A stretch of 36,737 nt of DNA from Pseudomonadota bacterium (GTDB lineage Bacteria; Pseudomonadota; Alphaproteobacteria; Rhizobiales; Pleomorphomonadaceae). The notes beneath the pieces were generated by a model that worked only from the letters and a program-made list of their open reading frames with translations, was not told where the DNA came from and did no database searches. Both the position numbers and the translations under genes were made by a program. Shown here in pieces: positions 6,579 to 14,828 of this stretch (the first letter of the stretch is position 1; each line of letters begins with the position of its first letter). The stretch spans positions 1 to 36,737 of the forward strand of contig JAEZHI010000035.1 in NCBI GenBank assembly GCA_023436885.1, given 5' to 3'.

Positions 6579-9044
6579 TCAGGCACTGCGTTCCACGGCC
6601 ATTGTTTCTTCTTCAATCGTCAGCCGGGCAGGGCGACCGAACAAGAAGCCTTGCGCCTCTTCGCAGCCTTCCTGCTCAAGGATGCTCAGTTGACCGACGG
6701 TTTCGACCCCTTCGGCCAGGACCGGTACATCGAGGCTGCGTCCGAGGGCGACCACCGCTTTGACGATAGCCCGCGAGTCCTCTTTCACTTCCGCTTCGGT
6801 CAGGAAGGACCGATCGATCTTGATCTTGTCGAACGGGAAGGAGTTGAGCGTGTCGAGTGACGAATAGCCCGTTCCAAAATCGTCCAGCGCCACGGTTATG
6901 CCAAGGGCCTTCAATTGCCGCAGCACGTGCAAGGCATGGGCCTTGTCGCCGATGATGGTGGACTCGGTGATCTCAAGTTCGAGCCGCTGCGGCGCGAGGC
7001 CGGTTTCAAGAAGGGTCTCGTGGACCAGTTTCACGATGTCGTCGTTGGCGATTTGTACCGGTGAAAGATTGACGGCCACTCGGAGGCCGTCGTTCCAGGC
7101 GACCGCATCGGCACAGGCGCGCTTGAGCACCCAGCGACCGATCTGCAGAATCGCCCCGCATTCCTCGGCAATAGGAATGAAAGTATCTGGTGGGATCGCG
7201 CCGCGTGTCGGATGTGTCCAGCGAATGAGCGCTTCGTAGCCGATGGTCTCGCGAGAACGGATGTTCTTCTGCACCTGATAGGTCAGATGGAACTCGTCAC
7301 GTTCCAGGGCGTCCCAGAGATCGCGTGCCATGGCTCTGCGCTCGCGGGATGCTTCGTCCATGGCCGCTTCGTAAAAGCAGACGTTCTGCGTGACCGACCG
7401 CTTCGCGCGGAATTTCGCGAGATCAGCATTGTTGAGAAGTTGCTCCGCATCGACCGCATCGTCCGGATAGATGGCGACGCCGATTGATACGCTCACGGAA
7501 ATATCGTTCTCCTCGACACGAATGGGGTCGACGAAACAGCCTTCAATGCGACGAATGAACTCGCCGAGCTCCGGTTGGCTTCTGTACTTCTTGAGAGCAC
7601 AATATTCGTCGCCGCCGATCCGCCCGACGAATTCGCCATCCTGCGCGGCACTTTCAAGACGTCGCGCGATTGCCACCAAAACGCTATCTCCCGCACTATG
7701 ACCGCGCTGGTCGTTGATCTCTTTGAACTTATTGAGATCCAGGCCGATCGCGGCCAACTTGATGCTGTTGTCGGCGGCCCAAGCCAGATCGAGGGCCAAG
7801 CGGTCGTTGAACTGGGTGCGGTTGGGAAGACCCGTGAGCGCGTCAAAGCGCGACAGGTAGGCGAGGCGCGCCTCCTGTGCCCGCCGCTCGGTCACGTCCT
7901 CGACCGTTGTGACCCAGCCACCTTCTCCGGTCATCACATGGGTGAATGCGATGATCTGATCGCCAAAGGTCTCCTCGCCAGAGATCGGTTCGGCTTGCGT
8001 GAAAAGGCGACTGAGATGGCGGCCGAATAACTCGCAGTCAGAGGGGCGGGTGGAGTTGGTGTGTTTGGATATCAGCTGCCCCGCAATGATATCCTCGATA
8101 TCCTGGGCGGAGAGTCTCGAAGCGAAGGTCTTTTCAGAAAGGTCAAAGATCTCCAGGAAGCGTTCGTTGACGAGCAGCAAGTGATGATGCGCATCGAACA
8201 GTGCCAATCCCTGCGTCATGGATCTGAGGGCCATGTCGAGGTTTCCTGTGGCGCGTTCAAGCTTGCGAAGGGCTGCTGCGTTGGCTGCCTCCAAGGCTTC
8301 CTTTTGAACGAGGTTATTGCGGAAGACGACAAGTGCCTCGGTCAAGTCGCTGATTTCGCTGGCGCGTTCGTTTGGCTCAGGAACTTCGACAAGTTCGCCA
8401 GCCGCGAGGCGACGCGTAAGCCCGCTCAGCCTTTCCAGCGGACTTACGACCGTGACGCGCATCAGCAGGACCGCCAGCATCAGCACCGACAGGACGATGA
8501 AGGCCGCGAGTTGCACTCGATCCCGGATGCTTCTCCGCCAGTTGGCGTAATCACTGCTGAGGTCGATCGTTGCGGAGAAAAAGCCGGAAACACGCGTTGT
8601 TCCGTCGTCGAGCGTAAACGGTCGACGCACGTTCAGATCGCTATCGCCCCAAATTTGTAGATCGCCAGTCGATGCCGAGCTATTGCTATCGTCCTTTGTT
8701 TCGACCGCGAGGACCTCACCAAGATGGTTGTGTGAGAAGGCGCTGGCGAGCGAGCGAAGGGATTCCAGAGTGGCCACGGTGTTCGTGATATGACGGCCAT
8801 TCTCTTCATTGCGTGTCGGTATGGCCGCAAGAAGGTCGAGCCCCGCGTTTGCGCGATACACCGCTGCTGATTGGATACTGTCTAGCTGCCGGGCGGTCTC
8901 CGTTACGCCTACGGCCAACTGAAGAGCCACGAGCATGAAGCCGATAATGGCCACAACGATCGCCTGAAGCGATAGTGCGCGACGAGTCCGGCCGGATGCA
9001 TTACCGGAAGCCCTCTCGGCCGATAACGTTTTCATCGGTTTCAT
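6579..9044 (-). CDS. Membrane GGDEF-EAL cyclic-di-GMP protein
   Basis: This is a c-di-GMP signalling protein of about 821 residues. In order: a transmembrane segment near 25-45, a periplasmic sensing part to about 150, a second membrane segment near 160-180, HAMP, a PAS-like segment (MTQGLALFDAHHHLLLVNE), a GGDEF domain with GRIGGDEYCAL, and an EAL domain. The phosphodiesterase site looks intact: EALIRW, VNLSP, ELEITES, DDFGTGYSSL, KIDRSF and LAEGVET are all present. The cyclase loop reads GGDEY rather than GGDEF, so it may be weak or regulatory. The start is uncertain: 9044 or 9035 is preferred for a normal N-terminus, but an open frame continues to 9143 and no strong ribosome site is seen. 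It is divergent from the ArsR-family gene. Confidence 0.88.
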   Translation of the reverse strand: MKPMKTLSAERASGNASGRTRRALSLQAIVVAIIGFMLVALQLAVGVTETARQLDSIQSAAVYRANAGLDLLAAIPTRNEENGRHITNTVATLESLRSLASAFSHNHLGEVLAVETKDDSNSSASTGDLQIWGDSDLNVRRPFTLDDGTTRVSGFFSATIDLSSDYANWRRSIRDRVQLAAFIVLSVLMLAVLLMRVTVVSPLERLSGLTRRLAAGELVEVPEPNERASEISDLTEALVVFRNNLVQKEALEAANAAALRKLERATGNLDMALRSMTQGLALFDAHHHLLLVNERFLEIFDLSEKTFASRLSAQDIEDIIAGQLISKHTNSTRPSDCELFGRHLSRLFTQAEPISGEETFGDQIIAFTHVMTGEGGWVTTVEDVTERRAQEARLAYLSRFDALTGLPNRTQFNDRLALDLAWAADNSIKLAAIGLDLNKFKEINDQRGHSAGDSVLVAIARRLESAAQDGEFVGRIGGDEYCALKKYRSQPELGEFIRRIEGCFVDPIRVEENDISVSVSIGVAIYPDDAVDAEQLLNNADLAKFRAKRSVTQNVCFYEAAMDEASRERRAMARDLWDALERDEFHLTYQVQKNIRSRETIGYEALIRWTHPTRGAIPPDTFIPIAEECGAILQIGRWVLKRACADAVAWNDGLRVAVNLSPVQIANDDIVKLVHETLLETGLAPQRLELEITESTIIGDKAHALHVLRQLKALGITVALDDFGTGYSSLDTLNSFPFDKIKIDRSFLTEAEVKEDSRAIVKAVVALGRSLDVPVLAEGVETVGQLSILEQEGCEEAQGFLFGRPARLTIEEETMAVERSA

Positions 9045-9190
9045 CACGGCGATGCTCGCAACCTGACGTATAGGTTGTTCAGGATATCCAACTCTTCGAT
9101 AACAATTCGCTAAGTCGAGCCGCGGTTGCCGTACTGTTCTCATCGGCTAGTGCCGCAGAATCCTCTCATGAATTGAATTGTCAGGTTACG

Positions 9191-9208
9191 TATATTTGAA
9201 TATTATGA
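9191..9208. promoter_or_regulatory. AT-rich operator upstream of the ArsR-family gene
   Basis: The sequence TATATTTGAATATTATGA lies 28 bases before the regulator start. It matches the element before the rhodanese gene (9656-9673) at 13 of the first 15 positions, giving TATATTYGAATAWTA. The near-dyad symmetry and AT-richness fit ArsR/BigR-type operators. Duplication in front of two adjacent genes is the main support. Confidence 0.65.
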
Positions 9209-9235
9209 TTTTCATAAAGTATGGGAGCCTGAATA

Positions 9236-9592
9236 ATGGTAACGGCCGTTGAAACCAGCCTTTGCGACACTTTAGGCAATCCGATTGACGTGATGGAGTC
9301 GCGCGCCGAAGAGGCCGCGCGTCTTTTGTCTGCTTTGGGCCAAACCAAGAGGCTCATGGTTCTCTGTCGCCTCGTCGACAATGAAATGTCGGTTGGCGCG
9401 CTTGCCGAAGCCGTGGGGCTTGGACAATCGGCATTGTCACAACATCTGGCTCGCCTCCGCGATCTTGGAATTGTGGCCACACGCAGGGAGGCGCAGACCA
9501 TCTACTATCGCCTTGCGTCCGAAAATGCTCGTCGGCTCATTGGGCTTCTTTACGACATCTACTGTGCCCCGACGGGTCAGAAAGGCAGTTAG
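9236..9592 (+). CDS. ArsR-family repressor, SqrR/BigR-like persulfide sensor
   Basis: This 118-residue winged-helix repressor of the ArsR/SmtB family has its recognition helix in GQSALSQHLARLRDLGIV and its wing in REAQTIYYRLA. It has cysteines at 10, 44 (MVLC) and 110 (IYC). The 44/110 pair has the same 66-residue spacing as the Cys41/Cys107 pair of Rhodobacter SqrR and the Cys42/Cys108 pair of BigR, which form a polysulfide bridge on sensing reactive sulfur. SqrR also has a third N-terminal cysteine. Metal-site motifs of ArsR or CadC (CVC) are absent. A GGGAG site precedes the start. The operator upstream is repeated in front of the rhodanese gene, so it probably represses itself and that gene. 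The sensing role is inferred from the cysteine geometry. Confidence 0.88.
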   Translation: MVTAVETSLCDTLGNPIDVMESRAEEAARLLSALGQTKRLMVLCRLVDNEMSVGALAEAVGLGQSALSQHLARLRDLGIVATRREAQTIYYRLASENARRLIGLLYDIYCAPTGQKGS

Positions 9593-9655
9593 TAAGGACG
9601 GGTGGACAATGCGGCGCCAGCTCATACGCGTTATTGACTATATGACGAACATTAG

Positions 9656-9673
9656 TATATTCGAATAATAGAG
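9656..9673. promoter_or_regulatory. Second copy of the AT-rich operator, upstream of rhodanese
   Basis: The sequence TATATTCGAATAATAGAG contains the perfect 10-bp palindrome TATTCGAATA (9658-9667) and aligns with the element at 9191-9208. It ends 25 bases before the rhodanese start, where a repressor would block transcription. Confidence 0.68.
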
Positions 9674-9698
9674 AAATATTTCGGGTCGGAGTTTTGCC

Positions 9699-10025
9699 AT
9701 GGGCTTCAGCACTTTCAAGACTTTGCAGCCCCAGGAAGTCCATACCCTTCTGGCTGATAAGGCCATCCATCTTGTCGACGTGCGCGAAGCTCACGAATGG
9801 AATGAAGCGCACATTCCGGGCGCCATCCATCGACCGTTATCAGAGTTGGCCTCCTGGGTCGGAGATTTGCCGAAGGATAAGCCCGTGGTGCTCCATTGTC
9901 TTTCCGGCGGTCGATCCGGGCAGGCGCTTTCGCTCTGCAACTCAGCCGGACAACCGGTAGAGGGTCATATGGGTGGTGGTATCAGTGCCTGGAGGGCGAT
10001 GGGGTTGCCCGTGACGAAGGATTAG
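9699..10025 (+). CDS. Single-domain rhodanese (sulfurtransferase)
   Basis: This 108-residue cytoplasmic rhodanese domain has the substrate-side motif LVDVREAHEW near residues 25-34, HIPGAIH near 38-44, and the active-site loop HCLSGGRS with Cys67. Such proteins carry sulfane sulfur as a cysteine persulfide, for example moving it between GSH persulfide, thiosulfate or sulfite. The length is that of a lone domain such as GlpE. Regulation with the SqrR/BigR-like gene is supported by the shared operator. That points to handling of sulfide or persulfide stress; the exact acceptor is not shown. Confidence 0.9.
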   Translation: MGFSTFKTLQPQEVHTLLADKAIHLVDVREAHEWNEAHIPGAIHRPLSELASWVGDLPKDKPVVLHCLSGGRSGQALSLCNSAGQPVEGHMGGGISAWRAMGLPVTKD

Positions 10026-10161
10026 CCGGCGCGGGGGGCTCTCGCCCGGCCGAGTTCAAGTAACCCCTTGCCAGTCTTGCGCGAAAAAGCCAATAGTGGC
10101 CCTCACGCGCCGGCGACGGAGGGATCTCGTCCTGGCTACCTCAGCGACGGAGGATCCTTTC

Positions 10162-10962
10162 ATGAAGGTTTTCGCGAACGCGGCTGCGGCCGCGGCGTTT
10201 GTGTTGTCCGCTATCGTATCTCAGGCTGGTGCTGCCGATCTTCCCGATCTTAAGGGGCGCACTATCATTGCGGTCACCGAAAATGCCTATGTCCCTCTCA
10301 ACTTCGCCGATCCGAAAACCGGAGCCGGAATTGGTTGGGAATATGACGCCTTCAACGAAATCGGGAAGCGTCTCAATGCCAAGGTCGAGTGGAAGCTGAC
10401 GTCTTGGGACGCCATGATCCAGGCAGTCCGCGATGGTCAGTTCGACGTCGGCATGGACGGCATCACCATCAATGACGAGCGCAAGCAGCAGGTGGATTTC
10501 TCCGATCCTTACATGGTTTCCGAACAATACATGCTGGTGCGCGGAGACGAGAAGCGCTTCAGCGATGGGCCGACATTCGCCGCCTTCAAGGATGGTCTCG
10601 TCGGCGCCCAAGCCGGAACGACGAATTTTTACGTCGCGATCTATAGCATTCTTGACGGCGACGAGAAAAATCCGCGCGTCAAGCTGTTCGAGACCTTCGG
10701 CGCCTCGGTCCAGGCGCTCAAGGCTGGAGATGTCGACACGGTGCTGATGGACAAGACATCGGCTGACGGCTATATCGGCGCGCAGCCCGGTGCCTTCAAG
10801 ATCGTTGGCGGACCTCTCGGGCGCGAAGAGTTCGGTTTCATCTTGAAGAAGGGCTCAGACCTGACGGCCCCGATCAATGCTGCGATCGCCTCGATGAAGG
10901 CCGATGGTACGTTCGATGCGCTGAACAAGAAGTGGCTCTACGACTACAAGAGCCAGAACTGA
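10162..10962 (+). CDS. Amino-acid-type ABC transporter substrate-binding protein (family 3)
   Basis: This 266-residue periplasmic binding protein has a signal peptide (basic MK, hydrophobic stretch, cleavage after about residue 24 at QAGA-A). The mature part begins with the family pattern TIIAVTENAYVPLNF. It contains DGITINDERKQQVDFSDPY, where the arginine normally contacts the ligand carboxylate, and VGAQAGTTN near 150. This is solute-binding family 3, mostly polar amino acids and cystine. ATG 10162 is preferred over the upstream in-frame 10096 because of the GGAGG site and signal peptide. A permease follows after 7 bases, but no ATPase gene is adjacent. A sulfur amino acid ligand is possible given the neighbours; that is speculation. 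Confidence 0.87.
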   Translation: MKVFANAAAAAAFVLSAIVSQAGAADLPDLKGRTIIAVTENAYVPLNFADPKTGAGIGWEYDAFNEIGKRLNAKVEWKLTSWDAMIQAVRDGQFDVGMDGITINDERKQQVDFSDPYMVSEQYMLVRGDEKRFSDGPTFAAFKDGLVGAQAGTTNFYVAIYSILDGDEKNPRVKLFETFGASVQALKAGDVDTVLMDKTSADGYIGAQPGAFKIVGGPLGREEFGFILKKGSDLTAPINAAIASMKADGTFDALNKKWLYDYKSQN

Positions 10963-10969
10963 GCCGACC

Positions 10970-11794
10970 TTGAGTTCAAAAGATGCTCGTCGCCGCGAAC
11001 TGCCCCTATGGTTGCTCGCGGCGATCCTCCTTGCGATTGCCTTTGGTCTGGTCATCGGCTCTAGCGCAAGCTACCGCATCATTTTCAGCGCCGTCGCAAG
11101 CGGCATTTGGGTGACCGTCTTCGTGACGGTCATTGCCTATGTGTTCGCTTGTCTGATCGGTCTTGGTATTGCGTCGGCAGGTTTGTCAAAGCATCGATTG
11201 TTGCGCGAGGCCGCCACGTTCTATGTGGAGATCATCCGCGGCGTGCCGGTGCTGGTGCTGTTGTTCTACATGGCCTTCGTCGCGGCCCCGGCTTTGGTGG
11301 CCTTGTGGAATATCCTGACGGCGCCCTTGCAGGCTGCTGGCGTTATCGGTCCGGCCAGTGTCCGTGATTTCGATCTGTTGTGGCGAGCGGTGGTGGCGCT
11401 GGTCATTTCCTACTCGGCGTTTCTGTCGGAGATCTTCAGAGCCGGTCTGCAGTCGGTCGATCGTGGCCAGATCGAAGCGGCCAAGGCGCTGGGCCTAAGC
11501 CGTTTCAAGGTTTTCCGCCTGATCATTCTCCCTCAGGCCTTCCGAACGGTGTTGCCGCCGCTCGGCAATGATTTTGTAGCCATGATCAAGGATTCCTCCC
11601 TTGTCTCCGTGCTTGGTGTGCAGGACGTCACGCAGCTCGGAAAGGTCTACTCTTCGGGAACCTTCCTCTTCTTCGAGACCTACAACGTCGTCGCCTATGT
11701 CTACCTACTGATGACTGTGTCGCTTTCACTGGTCGTACGCGGCCTCGAGCGTCGACTGCAAAGGCATCGCGATTTTATCGGCGATCGGCGTTAA
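10970..11794 (+). CDS. Amino-acid-type ABC transporter permease
   Basis: This 274-residue inner-membrane permease of the HisM/GlnP type carries the conserved EIIRGVPVLVLLF near 85-97 and the EAA loop QIEAAKALGLSRFKVFRLI near 165-183, which docks the ATPase. The only plausible start is TTG at 10970, 7 bases after the binding-protein stop; no in-frame ATG occurs before the first membrane segments. The gene ends at 11794 and the next gene is unrelated, so the ATPase must come from elsewhere. About five membrane segments are visible. Confidence 0.87.
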   Translation: MSSKDARRRELPLWLLAAILLAIAFGLVIGSSASYRIIFSAVASGIWVTVFVTVIAYVFACLIGLGIASAGLSKHRLLREAATFYVEIIRGVPVLVLLFYMAFVAAPALVALWNILTAPLQAAGVIGPASVRDFDLLWRAVVALVISYSAFLSEIFRAGLQSVDRGQIEAAKALGLSRFKVFRLIILPQAFRTVLPPLGNDFVAMIKDSSLVSVLGVQDVTQLGKVYSSGTFLFFETYNVVAYVYLLMTVSLSLVVRGLERRLQRHRDFIGDRR

Positions 11795-11865
11795 TCCCCT
11801 GTCGCTACTGACGTGAACTGGAAGAGGACGGCGGTACCTTCCGAACTCGAAATCGGAGGGAACCC

Positions 11866-12375
11866 ATGATCTGCGGATACATCGCCTCAACCTTGGACGG
11901 CTTTATCGCCGCGCCGGACCATAGCTACTCTTTCCTGGATGCCTATCCCGCCGAGGATGCCGGTTACGAGGATTTTTATGCACGCATCGGCACGCTGGTG
12001 ATGGGGCGAACGACCTATGATGTCTGTCGCCGCGCCATTCATCCGTGGCCTTACTCCGGCAAGAAGCTGTTCGTTGTCACATCGACGGCAATTGCCGATT
12101 TACCCGAAGATGCTCAGGCTTGGACGGAAGGCGTCGATGCCCTGATCGATCATCTCCGCGAGGAAGCCGAGCAGGATGTTTGGGTCGTAGGTGGTGGCCG
12201 GCTGCAACAGGCTTTTATTGATCGCCGCGCACTCGACAGGCTCGATCACTTCATCGTACCCGTCATTTTGGGCGAAGGAATCCCTCTTTATTTCCAACCT
12301 GCCCAGTCACGGACACTGAAACTTGTACACGTCGGGCGTTTTGGGCAGATCGCGCATCTTCGACTTGAGCCATAA
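11866..12375 (+). CDS. RibD C-terminal/dihydrofolate reductase-like protein
   Basis: This 169-residue cytoplasmic protein belongs to the small DHFR-fold family related to RibD_C. It shows CGYIASTLDGFIA at the N-terminus, MGRTTYD near 46-52, the NADPH-binding stretch VWVVGGGRLQQAF near 105-117, and the late VILGEGIPLYF. Such proteins are NADPH reductases of unknown substrate and are not the essential FolA. A GGAGG-type site lies before ATG 11866. The gap of 71 bases after the permease leaves it open whether it is in the same transcript. It converges on the chemoreceptor gene. Confidence 0.85.
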   Translation: MICGYIASTLDGFIAAPDHSYSFLDAYPAEDAGYEDFYARIGTLVMGRTTYDVCRRAIHPWPYSGKKLFVVTSTAIADLPEDAQAWTEGVDALIDHLREEAEQDVWVVGGGRLQQAFIDRRALDRLDHFIVPVILGEGIPLYFQPAQSRTLKLVHVGRFGQIAHLRLEP

Positions 12376-12427
12376 TTCGCAAGACTCCCGGCGGAAAATC
12401 TCGGGCCATTCTCTGAAAATGCATGTT

Positions 12428-14047
12428 TCAGGCGGCTGCGGCGACCGCCTTGCCCTTGCTGACGAGCTTGCGCAACCGCTCCGTTGCGGCAGGTGTCATT
12501 TCCGCGAGCTTGAACTCAACTCCGATGTTGCTGTCGCGAATCCACCGGACCGTAGCGGGAGCGTCGATGCCCTTCTCGCCGCTGATGTGTATTTCGTCGC
12601 CGATCCGCAACGGTGGCAACGGGCCGGCAAATCGTGCCCCGGTCAGGGAAATATCGACACAGGTTGCCTTGGTCGTACCCTTGGCGCCCTTGATGGTGAC
12701 GGTATGCCCGCCTGGCACGCGTTCTGCGGCCTGGCGTCGGTCGAGGGGGCCGCGACGAAGTCTCACGAGAAACTCCTGAACAACGCGGGACAGACGATCT
12801 CCCTCCGTCGACAATGTTCCCGAAGTGGAGAACAGGCTCTGCGCCAACGTCGATGTCTCGCGAGCAATACCCGAAATACCGGATATCCGTTCGGACACCT
12901 GTCGGGTCCCCTCGGAAGCATTGCTGACACCATGGGCGATTTCCGTGGTTGCCGCGATCTGCGCATCTATCGCGCCCCGCATCTCCACGGTGATTGCGTT
13001 GATCTCGGCAATGGTCCCGCCGATCCCCATGATGCTGCCAACTGCGGCTCTGGTTGCCGACTGCACCTCCGAGATGTGCTGGGTAATCTCGTTGGTCGCC
13101 GCAGCCGTTTGCGAAGCAAGTGCTTTTACTTCTTGCGCGACGACCGCAAATCCGCGTCCGGCCTCGCCGGCGCGTGCAGCTTCGATGGTTGCATTGAGCG
13201 CCAAAAGATTGGTCTGCCCCGCAACTTGCTCGATCAGGCCAATGACAGCACCAATCTTCTCCGCCGCGTCAGACAGGCCAGCTACAATGCGCTTGGTCTC
13301 TTCAGCCCGGTTGACGGCATCCTTGGCAATGCTGGCGGAGCGCTCAATTTCCCGCCCCACGTCACGCGCGGAACCGGTAAGTTGGGTCGCTGCGTTGGCG
13401 ACGCGCTGAACGTCGCTCGAGGCCATGCTGGAACTGGAAACCGCGTCGGTCGCTCGCTGGTCTGTCGAGTTGGCACCCTCTCCAAGGCGTGTCGCCGCCC
13501 CCCCCATGTCGCGCGAGACACCAAGCAGACTCTCGACAATCGAATTGATGGTTGCGCCGAACTCGTCGGTCGAAGCTTCGAAGGCTTGAACGCGCTCCTG
13601 AATGACGTCTGTCGCATCGTTGATGGTTGTGGACGCTCGGAGAAGTGCGCCTTCCATGCCGTTGGGCAGAATGCGACGGTAATAGCGGTTGAGGCGTACA
13701 GCCTCCATGGCGGCGCTAGCCTCACGCACAAAGGCATCTATATGGTCGGCCATGTCGTTGATGGCCTCTGCCAACTGGCCGGCTTGGCCCCATTGGTCGA
13801 AAATAAGGTCGCGGACTTCGAAGTCGCCTTTTCCAAGCGCGCGCGCAACGCTGATCGACCTACCGACTGCTGAGAAGAGACGCAGTGACAGGATCAGACC
13901 CACGGCTGCGCTTATGATGGCCCCTGCAATCAAAGCAAGAGCGACTACCGGCAGATCGATTAGGATGGCGCCCGCAGCCGCAGCAAGCATGACGATGGAA
14001 GTCACCCCGGGGGCGAGGGCTTCAAAGCGAAAAGACGAGTTCGTCAT
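12428..14047 (-). CDS. Methyl-accepting chemotaxis protein with C-terminal PilZ domain
   Basis: This 539-residue receptor has two closely spaced membrane segments near residues 12-55 and no real periplasmic domain, then a HAMP-like linker and a signalling coiled coil. The hairpin tip reads EQVAGQTNLLALNATIEAAR near 270-290. A PilZ domain near 430-525 has the RR-x-x-AERV start and DISLTGARF, the c-di-GMP-binding pattern. It should pass signals to CheA/CheW and be tuned by c-di-GMP. Its start overlaps the upstream PAS gene by 26 bases, so the PAS protein probably supplies the sensory input, as in Aer receptors where both are one chain. The domain calls are firm; the partnership is inferred. Confidence 0.9.
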   Translation of the reverse strand: MTNSSFRFEALAPGVTSIVMLAAAAGAILIDLPVVALALIAGAIISAAVGLILSLRLFSAVGRSISVARALGKGDFEVRDLIFDQWGQAGQLAEAINDMADHIDAFVREASAAMEAVRLNRYYRRILPNGMEGALLRASTTINDATDVIQERVQAFEASTDEFGATINSIVESLLGVSRDMGGAATRLGEGANSTDQRATDAVSSSSMASSDVQRVANAATQLTGSARDVGREIERSASIAKDAVNRAEETKRIVAGLSDAAEKIGAVIGLIEQVAGQTNLLALNATIEAARAGEAGRGFAVVAQEVKALASQTAAATNEITQHISEVQSATRAAVGSIMGIGGTIAEINAITVEMRGAIDAQIAATTEIAHGVSNASEGTRQVSERISGISGIARETSTLAQSLFSTSGTLSTEGDRLSRVVQEFLVRLRRGPLDRRQAAERVPGGHTVTIKGAKGTTKATCVDISLTGARFAGPLPPLRIGDEIHISGEKGIDAPATVRWIRDSNIGVEFKLAEMTPAATERLRKLVSKGKAVAAAA

Positions 14048-14546
14048 AGCTGATGGCTTTCGATTTCACGACGTTCATGAGCTGGGCGAACGATGCGGCG
14101 AGACCGTCTTTCGGGCTGGCATGCGAAGCTTCGGTTTGAAGCAGCGCGCCATAAAGCGGCTCAATGACTTCCCGGATCACACGGCGGTCGGGTACCCGTC
14201 GGCTCGAGTGATAACCGACCACGGTGCCGTCATTGTCGAACGATGGAGTAACGTGGGCGAAAACCCAATAGAACGCGCCACTGCGAGCCATATTCTTCAC
14301 GTAGGCGAAGATTTCGCGTTCCTCGCCAAGTTGGTCCCAGAGCAATTTGAAAACGCAACGAGGCATATCGGGATGGCGAATGATCGAGTGGGGCGCGTTC
14401 ATGAGTTCGGCCCGACTATAACCGCAAATTTTTGAAAAAGTTGAATTGGCGTAAGTAATTCGACCTCTAAGGTCAGTCTTCGAAACAATGATTTCTTCCG
14501 GTAGAAATGTAATCTCTTCGGACGTCGGCTGAACGCGCGGCTTCAT
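14022..14546 (-). CDS. Aer-like PAS sensor protein
   Basis: This 174-residue protein carries one PAS domain at about residues 15-125, with YANSTFSKICGYSRAEL, the Aer-like APHSIIRHPDMPR and FYWVFAHVTPSFDNDG, then a helical tail (VIEPLYGALLQTE). Aer-type PAS domains bind FAD and sense redox state. There is no membrane or signalling domain, so output must go through a partner, most likely the overlapping chemoreceptor. ATG 14546 has a GAGG site at about 8 bases; a GTG three codons upstream is also open. FAD binding is inferred from the subfamily resemblance. Confidence 0.87.
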   Translation of the reverse strand: MKPRVQPTSEEITFLPEEIIVSKTDLRGRITYANSTFSKICGYSRAELMNAPHSIIRHPDMPRCVFKLLWDQLGEEREIFAYVKNMARSGAFYWVFAHVTPSFDNDGTVVGYHSSRRVPDRRVIREVIEPLYGALLQTEASHASPKDGLAASFAQLMNVVKSKAISYDELVFSL

Positions 14547-14555
14547 GAGAAGCAC

Positions 14556-14777
14556 CTCGATGAACCAAGCTATAACGCCGCAACCATGGCGATCAGTCGT
14601 AAAAAAAGAATAACACCGCCTGATTATGACGGATAATTAGTGCCGAAAGGCCAATTATACGTATATAAACCTATTGGATTGGGTAGGTGTAAGAACTTGC
14701 AGTTCCATTAGCTGAAATGTCGGGTGCGCGTAGTCGATCGGAAAAGCGAGTTTGTCTGTTTTCTATTGGCAGATATA
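14556..14777. other. AT-richer intergenic stretch before the PAS gene
   Basis: This stretch separates the PAS gene start from the terminator region of the cellobiose phosphorylase gene. It is notably AT-rich and must contain the promoter of the PAS-chemoreceptor operon. I see no convincing -35/-10 pair and no coding frame with a ribosome site. Confidence 0.4.
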
Positions 14778-14803
14778 GAAAGGGCGCCGCAGGGCGCCCT
14801 TTC
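14778..14803 (-). terminator. Hairpin terminator after cellobiose phosphorylase
   Basis: A perfect 11-bp stem (GAAAGGGCGCC at 14778-14788, GGCGCCCTTTC at 14793-14803) with a 4-base loop sits 26 bases past the stop of the GH94 gene. The T tract on the minus side is short (CTTTCTAT), so efficiency is uncertain. Confidence 0.7.
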
Positions 14804-14828
14804 GATCTGTTGTTTAGCGTGGGGACTA

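Noticed and set aside
12323..13873. 516-codon open frame on the plus strand across the chemoreceptor gene
   Set aside because: Antisense to the chemoreceptor with its clear signalling hairpin and PilZ domain; composition is typical of a shadow frame.
14022..14047. Overlap of PAS and chemoreceptor genes as a frameshift breaking one fused gene
   Set aside because: The PAS protein ends with a plausible helical tail and the receptor begins with its own ATG and membrane segment, so two intact overlapping genes fit better than a broken fusion.
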